Source of the DNA: Corallococcus coralloides DSM 2259
GTDB lineage: Bacteria; Myxococcota; Myxococcia; Myxococcales; Myxococcaceae
NCBI RefSeq assembly: GCF_000255295.1
Contig: NC_017030.1
Location: forward strand, 992,001 to 1,056,000
Direction: 5' to 3'
Length of the DNA stretch: 64,000 nucleotides
The notes below the pieces were generated by a model. The model was not told the DNA's origin, ran no database searches, and was given only the letters and a program-made list of their open reading frames with translations. Below, piece after piece: positions 33,852 through 43,538 of this stretch. Made by a program: the position numbers and the translations under genes. Position 1 is the first letter of the stretch, and every line of letters begins with the position of its first letter.

Positions 33852-33890
33852 GTCCGCTTCCGCACGGCCGGGGAGCGTGCGGAAGCGGAC
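33852..33890 (-). terminator. Perfect 15-bp hairpin downstream of the 33910 gene
   Basis: GTCCGCTTCCGCACG (33852-33866) and its exact reverse complement (33876-33890) with a 9-base loop, 19 bases after the stop at 33910 and before the bestrophin start. There is no T-run, yet stem length and placement favour a terminator. Confidence 0.6.
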
Positions 33891-33909
33891 GGAAGGACGC
33901 GTGCGCCCG

Positions 33910-36141
33910 TCAGGCCCGCGACTTGGTGAAGACGATGCTCGCGCCCGTCGCCGGCACCGTCACGGTGAAGGTGCGCTCCACGGTGGCCAGGCCGTTGCCG
34001 CCGCGCGACGCCAGCTCCAGGAAGAACGCGCCCGTGGTCTTCAGGTGGAAGGACTGCGCCCACGACTGGGACAGCGCCTTGAACGCGCCCTTGAGGACGG
34101 ACGGCGAGCGCTGCTCGTTGTTGCGCAGGTCCAGCAGGCCCGCGCGCAGGTCGTGCCACTTGGACACGGTGCCGGGGTTCTTCTGGATGACCTCCGCGAA
34201 CGTCAGCATGCCGTTGCTCAGCAGCCCTTCGACGTACGCGAAGTGCCCGACGAGCGGATTCTTCTTCAGGGTCGCGGCGGCCATGTTCGCGGCCATGGCG
34301 GCGGGCCAGTCATGCTCCAGGTACGCCTTCCACAGGGGCGCGTAGACGGACTCACGCACCGCGGGCCGGTCGCGGCACGGCACGCCGTACCAGGGCAGGG
34401 CCCGGGCCAGTGCGCGAGCGAAGGCGGAGTGGGCGTCCGGGTCCGCCGCGTGGGTGATGACGTCGCGCAGCGTCCGGTTGTCCAGCTTCAGCTCCACCCG
34501 CGTCTCAATCTCCTTGCCGCCGGAAGCGTCGCGGATGCGCTTGAGGACCTCCTCCTCCTCGGCGTCATCCAGCGCGCCCCAGACGATGGCCTCGTCCACG
34601 GCCTGGCGCAGGTCATGGTCCGACAGCTTGCGAGCGTCATGGGCCAGGAGCAGGTACAGGCCCAGGTCGAGGTCCGCCACGGTGGGCGACTTGCGGAACT
34701 CCGCCATGTCCGCCTTGAAGTCCGCGGTCCAGTGCATGTACGGCGTGAGCAGCGTGCCCTTGTAGCTGCGCACGCCCAGGAACGAGACGCGCTGGGGCGA
34801 CTCCTTCTCCAGGCTGTTGCGCTGCACCACCTGGGTGAGCTCGCGCGTGTCGCTGCCGCCCAGCGCCCACTTGCCCAGCTTCAGGGCGAAGCCCCAGGCC
34901 TTGGACTCCTTGTTGACCTCCTTCAGCAGGCACTGCTCCAGCGCCATGCCTTCGGCCTGCATGCGCTGCATCGCGCTGTCCATCCGTCCGGACACCAGCA
35001 GCGGGTGCAGCACGCGGGCCTGGGCGTCGGTGCACACGGTGGACAGGAGCGTGGTCTGCTCGCGCAGGCGCAGGTACTCGTAGCGGAAGCCCGCCTCGAA
35101 CTTCGATTCCGCCAGGGCCTGGACGCGCGTGCGCACGTCCGTGCGGAGCTTCTCCCACTGCGTGCGCAGCGCCGTGGTGTTGGCCTCCAGCTCCCCGAAG
35201 CCCAGCCGGTCCAGGATGATGCGCAGGACCTTCGTCTCGTTCTCCGACAGCTTGTGCGCTTCCAGCTTCGTCATCAGGGAGTCGAACTCGGACAGCGGCA
35301 CCGACAGGAGCCCTTCGAGCACGTGCTCCACCTGGGAGACGACGGCGGCCGGGTCGGTGAGGCTCGCCTCCACGTGCAGGCTGGCCGTCACGCCCGCCTC
35401 GCGCGCCACCACCTTCTTCACCTGCACGCGCACCTGACCGGCCGCGGGGCGGGAGAAGACGACGGCGTAGTCGTCCACCACCTTCACCCTGGCGGACACG
35501 GTGGCGCCCGCCTTGGCCTCGAAGGCGACCATCGTGCTGGCGGACAGGAGCTTCGTCAGTGTCTGGAGGTTGGACGTGTAGACGTCCGTCCAGTCCAGCG
35601 TCGCGGTGACGGACAGCTCGCCGCGCGCCTGGAAGGCGATGGCGTCCCCCACGCCCAGCTTGTCCAGCGACGACGTGAGCAGGGGCAGCCGCAGCTCCGG
35701 CGCGTTCTTCTTCAGCGCGTCACGCGCCTTCGTGTCCTGCGTGTGCCGGTGGTAGTCCGCGAGCAGCACGCGCACGTCGCCGTTGGCCGCGAGCGCCACG
35801 TAGGGCAGCGGGAAGCCGACGTCCGCCTTGACGCGCGCCTCCACGCCGTACTTGAGCCACGCCTGGTCGCCGCCGTAGACGAGCGCCGGTGCCAGCTGCG
35901 TCGTCGCGTCGCCGGGGGCCTCGCCCACCACGCCCGCCGCGTCCACGTCCGCCGGGGCGTCATAGCCTTCGATGAAGCCGCGAGCGGACACGTCGAACGC
36001 GAACGTCAGGGGGCCCAGCTTCTCTCCCGCGGGCAGCGCATAGCTGGCGGTCGGCAATTCCACGCGGATGTCCGAACCCTTGAGCGGCGCATCCGGCAGC
36101 ACCTTCGACACTTCGTCCAGCAGCACCAGCTTCCACGACAT
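33910..36141 (-). CDS. Large protein of unknown function (743 aa)
   Basis: I do not recognise this family. The N-terminal half is beta-rich and acidic-basic balanced (FAFDVSARGFIEGYDAP, GELSVTATLDWTDVYTSN, FEAKAGATVSARVKVVDDYA). The centre (about 270-400) is alpha-helical with coiled-coil-like stretches (LEANTTALRTQWEKLRTDVR). The C-terminal part is helical up to a final beta-hairpin VTVPATGASIVF. There is no signal peptide, membrane helix or nucleotide motif, so a large cytoplasmic protein is likely. The start at 36141 follows GGGGAGGGAG. It is probably a single transcription unit with a hairpin at its end. Confidence 0.75.
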   Translation of the reverse strand: MSWKLVLLDEVSKVLPDAPLKGSDIRVELPTASYALPAGEKLGPLTFAFDVSARGFIEGYDAPADVDAAGVVGEAPGDATTQLAPALVYGGDQAWLKYGVEARVKADVGFPLPYVALAANGDVRVLLADYHRHTQDTKARDALKKNAPELRLPLLTSSLDKLGVGDAIAFQARGELSVTATLDWTDVYTSNLQTLTKLLSASTMVAFEAKAGATVSARVKVVDDYAVVFSRPAAGQVRVQVKKVVAREAGVTASLHVEASLTDPAAVVSQVEHVLEGLLSVPLSEFDSLMTKLEAHKLSENETKVLRIILDRLGFGELEANTTALRTQWEKLRTDVRTRVQALAESKFEAGFRYEYLRLREQTTLLSTVCTDAQARVLHPLLVSGRMDSAMQRMQAEGMALEQCLLKEVNKESKAWGFALKLGKWALGGSDTRELTQVVQRNSLEKESPQRVSFLGVRSYKGTLLTPYMHWTADFKADMAEFRKSPTVADLDLGLYLLLAHDARKLSDHDLRQAVDEAIVWGALDDAEEEEVLKRIRDASGGKEIETRVELKLDNRTLRDVITHAADPDAHSAFARALARALPWYGVPCRDRPAVRESVYAPLWKAYLEHDWPAAMAANMAAATLKKNPLVGHFAYVEGLLSNGMLTFAEVIQKNPGTVSKWHDLRAGLLDLRNNEQRSPSVLKGAFKALSQSWAQSFHLKTTGAFFLELASRGGNGLATVERTFTVTVPATGASIVFTKSRA

Positions 36142-36255
36142 GACGGCTCCCTCCCCGACGTCCACGGAAAGGCCGCATCCTACATCGCCGGTCCCACGTG
36201 GGAGGCCGGACGTGAAGCGGGCGCGAACGACCCACCAGGGAGTCGCGTCACCGGT

Positions 36256-37542
36256 TCAGGGCACGTCGTGGACCTGATGGCGTGCGGGCGCGCCGTCCGC
36301 CTTCACCACCAACGGCTCGGGCATCAGCCCCTGGATGCACGAGCGGATGCTGACCCGGGTTTCATCCACGGGCTCCAGCACCAACGACGTCGTCCGCGTG
36401 GGGAGCGCGCGCGGCCACTGGCCCTTCTCCGCGCGGGCCACGTCGACCTCCGCCAGGGCGATGAGGGCCTCGGAGCGCAGCGTGCGCAGCTCGATGGCTT
36501 CCAGGTCCTCGGGCGACAGGCGCACCGACGGGGCCTCCGCCTGACGGAAGGACTCCCCGGCCTTCCGGGCCTCCAGGGCCGCCAGCGAGCGGCGGCGCTC
36601 CTCGGCCGGTTGATCCGCCACGGCGAGGAGGCGGTCCGCGTCCTCCACCCACTGACGCCACTGGAGCCGGCGCGACAGGGCCGAGGGCTGCTCGGGCGCG
36701 TCGAACCACGTGGGAGGCAGCGCGGCGCGGCCTTCGTCGGTGAGCAGGTCGCGGAAGGCATGGAGCTGCGCGGCGACCGCTTCTTCGTGCAGCGTCAGGG
36801 ACACCGGCGGGAAGCCTTCATGCAGCCGGGTGAGCTGCGAGACGGCCTGTTGCTTGCGGGACAGGGAGGCCGCGTCGATGGCGTCCGCGCAGGCCCGCCA
36901 CGCGCGCGCATAGCCGGCCGCGGACAGCCGCTGTCCCACGAGCCCGCCGCCCAGGGCCAGCTCCCGGCTGAGCGCGAGCGTGTCCAGGCACGTGTCCACA
37001 GCTGGATCCGCTTCCCCCCGCGAGACGAGCCGCCGCGTCTCCAGCGCCGCGTCCTCCATCACGTGGCGAAGCGCGTGGATCAGCGCGTCCCGCCGCGACA
37101 CCTCTGGACCGGAGAGAGGACGCAGGTCCTCCGGAAGGCCACCGGACTCCGCGTGGGTGGCGGCGAGCACCTGCCGCAAGAGAGGCAGGCCCCGCTCCAG
37201 GGCCTCAAGGCGGGAGGCGGGAAGGTCCGTCACCGGAGCGCGCCCCTCCGTCACGGCCTCCAGGGTCGCGGCCTCCGTCGCGCTGGGAGCTGGCGTCGCG
37301 CGGGCCTGCTGGAGCAGCGCGGGCAGGAGCGGAACCATCGCGTCCCCGAAGGTGCCGGGCCGCGTGGCGGTGATGTGCGCCGGACGCGGGTGCTCCGCGT
37401 GCGTCAGCGTGTTCACCTCACGCAGCAGCCGTTCCTCCAGCGCGTCGGTGCGCAGGTGCTGATGCGCCAGCGCCCCGAGGCTCACGAGGACGGACAGGGA
37501 CACGCCTCCCATGAGGGCGGGGAGGGGGCGCTTCAAGGCCAT
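36256..37542 (-). CDS. Membrane-anchored protein of unknown function
   Basis: 428 residues. An N-terminal helix (LPALMGGVSLSVLVSLGALA, residues 7-26) is an uncleaved anchor or signal peptide. The rest is mostly alpha-helical with repeated leucine/alanine heptads (SRLEALERGLPLLRQVLAAT, GRAALPPTWFDAPEQPSALS) and two cysteines in CLDTLALSRELALGGG and WRACADAID. Such helical anchored proteins are common in myxobacteria next to signalling genes, but no function can be assigned. ATG 37542 has a GGAG upstream; the longer frame to 37599 has no ribosome site. Confidence 0.7.
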   Translation of the reverse strand: MALKRPLPALMGGVSLSVLVSLGALAHQHLRTDALEERLLREVNTLTHAEHPRPAHITATRPGTFGDAMVPLLPALLQQARATPAPSATEAATLEAVTEGRAPVTDLPASRLEALERGLPLLRQVLAATHAESGGLPEDLRPLSGPEVSRRDALIHALRHVMEDAALETRRLVSRGEADPAVDTCLDTLALSRELALGGGLVGQRLSAAGYARAWRACADAIDAASLSRKQQAVSQLTRLHEGFPPVSLTLHEEAVAAQLHAFRDLLTDEGRAALPPTWFDAPEQPSALSRRLQWRQWVEDADRLLAVADQPAEERRRSLAALEARKAGESFRQAEAPSVRLSPEDLEAIELRTLRSEALIALAEVDVARAEKGQWPRALPTRTTSLVLEPVDETRVSIRSCIQGLMPEPLVVKADGAPARHQVHDVP

Positions 37543-37673
37543 CGGGGACGGACTCCAGGAGGGGGACCTGGAATCTCGCACGAAACGCCGGAACCCCAAC
37601 AGCCTCCCACGGAGCGCGCCGTTGGCTGGCGAGCAGGAGGCCCACCTTCAGGTCATGGCGCCTGTCAGGTCCT

Positions 37674-39167
37674 CTACCGGGCAGGCACACCCGACCGGCG
37701 CAGCAGGAGGTCCGCCAGCTCGCGCGCCTGCGAACGGATTTCCGGCACGGCTGTGGTTTCCCACAAGTCCCCCCGCCGCGTCGGGCCCAGCGTGAAGAGG
37801 TGGGCGGAGGGCTGTCCGCGTGCGTCCAGCACCGCGCCGTCGGGCGCCGTCGCCAGTCCCATGCCCAGCGAGTCCGCGCGGGCCTGTCCTGACTCCAGCA
37901 GGCCGCGGAGGACGGGCTGGCCGCGCGAAGCCGGGTTCGACTCAGGCCCGGTGCAGTTGATGACGTGCTGCACACGCAGCACCTGGGACTCGCGCTCACC
38001 CCGGGGACGCAGGTGGACCGCCACCGCGTCCGGCTCCAGCTCGAAGCGGAGCACGCGGCCCGAGTGGAGCACCAGCCGTCCATCGCGCCGCCACGCGTCC
38101 ATCGCGTCGTGAATCTCCGGGGCCATGCGGTGGCGGTGCACCTCCCAGTACGCCCGCAGGTGGCGCAGGAACCGCCGCCGCTCCGGCTCCGACAGCCGCT
38201 GCCACAAGGGTGTCGTCACCGGCCGCAGTGAGTCCACCGCCGCGCGCCAGTCCGCGCCCGCCGCCGCCTGCGCGTCGACCTCCTGGCGCATCGTGCGCAG
38301 CACGTCGCGGACGCGCAGCGTGCTGAACGGCACCACGCTCTCCGCGGAAGGGGACGCGGCCTGTGTGGCGGTCTCCGCGTCGCGACAGCGGTCCATCTCC
38401 CGGCGCACCGAGCGCAACAGCTCGCGGATGCGCAGGGGCTCCGCCGCCGCGGGCGTCTTCGCGCCGTGCGCGCGGTGCGGGTGTGGCAGCAGGCCGTGGC
38501 GCGACAGCGCGTGCACGGGGGCCTGATGACCGCGCTCGCCCAGCGACAGCACCGTGTCCACCATGGTGAGCGCCGTGCCGATGAGCAGCACCGACTCACC
38601 GGCGCCAATGCCCTCCAGCGCCCCGGGCACCCACGGCGAGCGGTGGTAGCGCGCGCTCGCGTACAGCCCGCCGTCCGGCACGCGCAGGTCCGCGGGCATC
38701 GCGTTGCCCAGCGCCAGCACCACGCACCTCGCCTCAAGGCTCTGGCCGCTCGCGAGCGACACCTTCACACCGTCCGCGGCCTCCTCCACCGCGGTCACCT
38801 CGCCGCGCGGCGTCTCCAGCTGCACGCCCGGTGCGGCCTTGGCGGCGGTGTCCTTCAGCACGAACTCCAGGTACTGGCCGTAGCGGCGGCGCTCGGCGAA
38901 CGCGGATGGCGGCGTGTCCGGTGCCTCCAGGCGCAGCCAGCGCAGGAAGTGCTCCGGGTCGTCCACCCAGGCGCTCATGCGGCCCGCCGGCACATTGAGC
39001 AGGTGCCGCGCGCTGGTGGTGGAGTACGCGACCCCCCGTCCCAGGCGCTCCCCCCGCTCCACGAGGGCCACGCGCAGGGGCGAACGGGCGCCCCGCAAGA
39101 GACAGGCCGCCAGCAGCGTTCCGCTGGCGCCCGCGCCGATGATGATCACGTCCTGCCGGGAGTTCAC
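37674..39167 (-). CDS. FAD/NAD(P)-binding protein (NAD_binding_9 type)
   Basis: 497 residues with an N-terminal dinucleotide fold IIIGAGASGTLLAACLL (8-24), then GVAYSTTSARHLLNVPAGRM, a motif typical of the FAD-NAD(P)-binding (PF13454) group. A second glycine-rich stretch is VLLIGTALTMVDTVLSL, and VINCTGPESNPASRG and LFTLGPTRRGDLWETTAVPE lie near the C-terminus. Members are often monooxygenase- or oxidoreductase-like but rarely characterised. It is presumably cytoplasmic, and no partner gene is obvious. Confidence 0.8.
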   Translation of the reverse strand: MNSRQDVIIIGAGASGTLLAACLLRGARSPLRVALVERGERLGRGVAYSTTSARHLLNVPAGRMSAWVDDPEHFLRWLRLEAPDTPPSAFAERRRYGQYLEFVLKDTAAKAAPGVQLETPRGEVTAVEEAADGVKVSLASGQSLEARCVVLALGNAMPADLRVPDGGLYASARYHRSPWVPGALEGIGAGESVLLIGTALTMVDTVLSLGERGHQAPVHALSRHGLLPHPHRAHGAKTPAAAEPLRIRELLRSVRREMDRCRDAETATQAASPSAESVVPFSTLRVRDVLRTMRQEVDAQAAAGADWRAAVDSLRPVTTPLWQRLSEPERRRFLRHLRAYWEVHRHRMAPEIHDAMDAWRRDGRLVLHSGRVLRFELEPDAVAVHLRPRGERESQVLRVQHVINCTGPESNPASRGQPVLRGLLESGQARADSLGMGLATAPDGAVLDARGQPSAHLFTLGPTRRGDLWETTAVPEIRSQARELADLLLRRSGVPAR

Positions 39168-39308
39168 CGCGCGATTCTAGGGCCGGCCCCCCCGGATGCC
39201 ATCCCTCCCGAGCGTCATCATCCGCTCGGATTGTCCGTCGGCCCACGGCCCCTGGCCCTCCGGGCCCACCTCCGCAACCCACCGTGGGACGGCGGGGCCT
39301 GGCGGACC

Positions 39309-40151
39309 TCAAACCGCCTGGCGCGCCCCGGGCTCCACGGGGAGGGACGGGGCTGGGGGCGCGACCGCCAGCCGCTCCCCGATGCGGGTCAGGCCCTCGC
39401 CATCACGGGCGCGCGCATGCACCTGCGGATAGTCGGCGAACGCGGTGCCCAGCCACCGGTCCAGCACCACGGTGAACAGGCCGTAGTGCCCCTGATAGCG
39501 GGCGTGGTGCAGCGCGTGGAACGTGGGGGTGAAGAGGACGCGGCCCACCCAGGACGTCACGAAGCGCTTCGGCAGCCACTCCGTGTTGCCGTGCCCGAAC
39601 GCGTTGAGGACGTAGTTGGTCAGCATGTAGGCCAGGACACCGGCCTGCGAGCCCGGCATCAGGTGCGTGGCCGCGAAGTGCAGGCTGAGCCCGCCGCCCA
39701 GCAGCACCACCCGCTCCATCACGGAGAACGACAGCGCGGTGAGCGGCTCCGTCACCTGCGCCACGTGGTGCTGCGCGTGGAAGCGGTAGAAGCGCGGCAG
39801 GTGCAGCAGCCGGTGCGTCACGTAGAACCACACCTCGAAGCCCACGAACATCCACGCGTACGACCACAGCGCCGTGGACAGGCTGGCCGGCGCCGTCAGC
39901 GGCCCGGTGAAGGACCGGAAGGTCCAGATGAGCACCGCGTCCGTCAGCACCACGCCCGCCGCCGCCAGCGCCTCGCTGCGCAGCTGCCCCTTCGACAGCT
40001 CCCGCCGGTACACCCGGAAGCGCTCCGCCAGCCGCGTGCGCCACGCCAGCCAGCCGCCCGCCACCGTCAGCAGCTTGAGGGTCCCGGAGATGAACAGGAC
40101 GAGCAGGAACAGCATCGGCAGTGACGGATTGTCGGGCAGCAGCATCAGCAT
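39309..40151 (-). CDS. Sterol desaturase/fatty acid hydroxylase family membrane protein
   Basis: 280 residues with four or so membrane helices and the di-iron histidine boxes HRLLH, HAQHH and HALHH spaced as in the FA_hydroxylase family (C-5 sterol desaturase, carotenoid and lipid hydroxylases). ATG 40151 follows GAGGTCCGTG. Its promoter lies in the divergent region with the TetR gene: TTGACA overlapping the operator and TTATCC 17 bases downstream. Lipid hydroxylation or desaturation under TetR control is the likely role; the exact lipid is unknown. Confidence 0.82.
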   Translation of the reverse strand: MLMLLPDNPSLPMLFLLVLFISGTLKLLTVAGGWLAWRTRLAERFRVYRRELSKGQLRSEALAAAGVVLTDAVLIWTFRSFTGPLTAPASLSTALWSYAWMFVGFEVWFYVTHRLLHLPRFYRFHAQHHVAQVTEPLTALSFSVMERVVLLGGGLSLHFAATHLMPGSQAGVLAYMLTNYVLNAFGHGNTEWLPKRFVTSWVGRVLFTPTFHALHHARYQGHYGLFTVVLDRWLGTAFADYPQVHARARDGEGLTRIGERLAVAPPAPSLPVEPGARQAV

Positions 40152-40226
40152 CACGGACCTCGCGAAGGCCAACACACCCCCGGGCCAGCAAGCCCGGACA
40201 CCCCATGGATAATGCTCGTCCCCCGT

Positions 40227-40246
40227 TATTGTCAAATCTGACAATA
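40227..40246. promoter_or_regulatory. TetR-type operator between tetR and the hydroxylase gene
   Basis: TATTGTCAAATCTGACAATA is a 20-bp palindrome with a single mismatched pair near the centre, lying in a GC-rich background. Its minus-strand right half supplies the TTGACA of a sigma-70-like promoter for the hydroxylase gene, so binding would block transcription. Confidence 0.75.
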
Positions 40247-40293
40247 GTGCGAGCGCGTTGAACGAAGGGGCCCGGTGGCTAGGATGGGCCGCG

Positions 40294-41004
40294 ATGGCAT
40301 CCAAGCGTCCCCAGGGCCGCGCTCCGGCCCGGCGCACCTCCGCTCCCCGTCGTCCCGCGAAGCCCGCCGCGCCCCGGAAGCGGCGCACCCCGGAGGAGGC
40401 GCGCGAGGCCATCCTCCTGGCCGCCGAGCCGCTGCTCGTGGAGCAGGGGCCGGACCGGGTGGGGCTGCAGGCGGTGGCGAAAGCGGCGGGGGTGAGCCAT
40501 GCGCTCGTCACGCACTACTTCGGCACCTACGAGGCCCTGGTGCGCGAGGTGCTCCTGCGCCGCAACGAGCTTTTGGCCGCGTCCTTCCGGGAGCACCTGC
40601 TCTCGGCGGACACGCCGCCCGACGCCGGAGCGCTGCTCGAGCGCTTCTTCACCGTGGTCCAGCAGGGGCAGCACAGCCGGCTGATGGCCTGGGCGCTGCT
40701 CACCGGCCGCGCCGAGCACATGCCGTTCGTGCGCGCGCAGGGCCTGCGGCTGTTGGCGGACGCGCTGGAGTTCCAGGCAGGCCGCGTGGCGCAGGCGCAG
40801 GGCACGCCGCCGCCCTCGCGCGACACGGTGGACATGACGCTGCTGGTGGCGCTGTGCGCGTCACAGTGGTTCCTGCTCGCGCGGGAGGTGCTGCTGCCCG
40901 TGATGGGCCACCCGGCGGACGCCGCGTCGGACGCGCGGTTCCGCGAGGTGCTCGGCGGGATGCTCCAGCGGTCGCTCGGGGTGAAGCCGCCCGGCGGAGG
41001 CTGA
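40294..41004 (+). CDS. TetR-family transcriptional regulator
   Basis: 236 residues. After a basic, proline-rich extension (ASKRPQGRAPARRTSAPRRP) comes the TetR DNA-binding domain, residues about 33-85: ILLAAEPLLVEQGPDRVGLQ, AVAKAAGVSHALVTHYFGTY. The helical C-terminal half is the ligand domain. ATG 40294 has AGGA upstream; an upstream TTG at 40258 would only add a short extension. Divergent from the hydroxylase gene, with a clear palindrome between them, so autoregulation and repression of that gene are expected. Its stop directly abuts the convergent histidine kinase gene. Confidence 0.87.
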   Translation: MASKRPQGRAPARRTSAPRRPAKPAAPRKRRTPEEAREAILLAAEPLLVEQGPDRVGLQAVAKAAGVSHALVTHYFGTYEALVREVLLRRNELLAASFREHLLSADTPPDAGALLERFFTVVQQGQHSRLMAWALLTGRAEHMPFVRAQGLRLLADALEFQAGRVAQAQGTPPPSRDTVDMTLLVALCASQWFLLAREVLLPVMGHPADAASDARFREVLGGMLQRSLGVKPPGGG

Positions 41005-41994
<990 letters not shown>

Positions 41995-42309
41995 CGCGGC
42001 CCGCTCCACCCACGTCCATCCGCGGCCGTCACCGCTCCTCGTCGCGGGGGTCCCTGCTTTCGGGCACGGCCTGTGGACGACCATCCAACACCGCCGCCCC
42101 GTGCCCGGCAAGGTGTGCGCGAGTACGTGATGCCGTCGAGCGGACACCGCTTGGGTTTCACGTCCCGACTGTCATTTTCCACTGGGGATTCGGGCGCGCG
42201 GGAGTTGAACACCGCACGCCCGGAGGCATCTGGACACGCGGCCGGGGTGGGGCCGAGGTCGTCCATGCCAGCGCGTTTCACCACCGGTTCAACACAGGTG
42301 CGTTTCGCT
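41995..42309. other. Intergenic region between the histidine kinase and the repeat lipoprotein
   Basis: 315 bases between two minus-strand genes. I see no credible gene, hairpin of note or strong promoter match. It should hold the kinase promoter and the end of the lipoprotein transcript. Confidence 0.4.
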
Positions 42310-43275
42310 TCAGGCGCCGCAGTCCGCGCGGCAGCTGTCCGCCGTGTTGCCGGAGCCCGCGTGCTCGGTGAACTGGCACACGCCGTCGCCGCAGCGGAAC
42401 AGCTCCGTGGGCTTCACGCGCGTGGTGATGGCCGGGTACGTCTTCCCGTTGTACGTGCACTGCGTGTAGTAGGGCTGGCTGGGGTCCGCCTTGGTGCAGA
42501 ACTGCGCGCAGCTGCCAATGTTGGTGATGGGCGCGCAGGAGTCCGCCTTCAGCGACAGGCCGCACGCGCGCGTGGAGCTCTCCGCCGCGCTGAAGTCGCG
42601 GTCGCGCGCCGCGAACAGGCCGTCGTTGGTGAAGAGGTTGCCGAAGAAGCACGCCTCCCTCTCGTTGAACTGCGACAGCTCCTCGGCGGAGTAGGGAATC
42701 GCCGCGCCCTCCGCCGTGCGGCCCAGCACGGACAGCGCGATGTGCAGGCCGTACTTGTTCGCGTGCGCCGCCAGGCACGCGCTCACCGCCTGCTGCTCCG
42801 TCACCGTCGCGGCCTTGCCCGCCGCCCAGCCCGGCGCCAGGCCCAGGTTGCCCGGCCACGTGTACTTCACCCCGGTGGCCGTGGACTGGAAGGTGCGCGT
42901 CTGCCCTTCCGGCACCGCGCACTTCACGATGTACGCCATCACCATCGGCGCCGTGTCCGCGTTCTGGCTGAACCACTCGTTGAAGCCCTGCGTGGACAGG
43001 CCGTTGACGGTGAGCCCGTTGACCGTCAGGCCGTTGACGGTGAGCCCGTTGACCGTCAAGCCGTTGACGGTGAGCCCGTTGTCCACCTGCTGCGCCTGCT
43101 CCGCCGACGCGGGATCAGCCCCCAGCACGGCGTCCTCCGGCATCGCGCCACCGCAACCCACGAGGGCGAACAGCGCCCCCGTCATCAACACCGCCTTGAG
43201 GGGTTGGCGTGAGGCAACTCGGTTCCACCACTCGCTGCATCCACTTCCAGGCCGAAAAGCAGGGGTGAGGCGCAT
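42310..43275 (-). CDS. Lipoprotein with NGLTV pentapeptide tandem repeat
   Basis: 321 residues. A long signal region ends in the lipobox ALVGC (Cys41). ATG 43275 has GGGAG eight bases upstream. Residues about 66-95 are six tandem NGLTV-type pentapeptides, ending in NGLSTQGF. The remaining 220 residues contain about ten cysteines and motifs YIVKCAVPEGQTRTF, GREACFFG-like and FRCGDGVCQFTEHAGSG, the last resembling a short Cys-rich (DUF4215-like) finger. Likely an outer-membrane-associated surface lipoprotein. Related NGL-repeat proteins are common in myxobacteria but uncharacterised. Confidence 0.75.
   Translation of the reverse strand: MRLTPAFRPGSGCSEWWNRVASRQPLKAVLMTGALFALVGCGGAMPEDAVLGADPASAEQAQQVDNGLTVNGLTVNGLTVNGLTVNGLTVNGLSTQGFNEWFSQNADTAPMVMAYIVKCAVPEGQTRTFQSTATGVKYTWPGNLGLAPGWAAGKAATVTEQQAVSACLAAHANKYGLHIALSVLGRTAEGAAIPYSAEELSQFNEREACFFGNLFTNDGLFAARDRDFSAAESSTRACGLSLKADSCAPITNIGSCAQFCTKADPSQPYYTQCTYNGKTYPAITTRVKPTELFRCGDGVCQFTEHAGSGNTADSCRADCGA
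42999..43082 (-). repeat. 30-bp tandem repeat inside the NGLTV gene
   Basis: The encoded motif has a 15-base period, but DNA repeats every 30 bases because successive pentapeptides alternate synonymous codons (GGG-CTC-ACC versus GGC-CTG-ACG). Units run 43001-43030, 43031-43060 and a partial third, identical except for one base. The alternation also creates short inverted repeats (GACGGT / ACCGTC). Confidence 0.85.
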
Positions 43276-43538
43276 TTGGGGGCTCCCGCTCGAGGGTAGT
43301 CGGAGGTCCGACTTCCAGAATGTCAGGCAGTCCAGGCTTTCAGCTAGAAAGGTGCTGAAACTGTCAGACAGGGGAATCGTGACGGATTCAGGATCTAAAA
43401 TAAATACGTCTTCGTCAAAAAATTATGGTGTGGGTCCAATTCTCACGGAGCCAGACGTGTGCCGGTGAAGGGCATGGAACCACAGGCCACAAGTGGGATA
43501 CGGCGGGGGAGGAGGAGTGCGGGGACGGCGGGAACGGC

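Noticed and set aside
33709..38112. A 1467-codon plus-strand open frame
   Set aside because: It lies antisense to two protein-coding genes with normal residue composition and good ribosome sites; it carries no domain.
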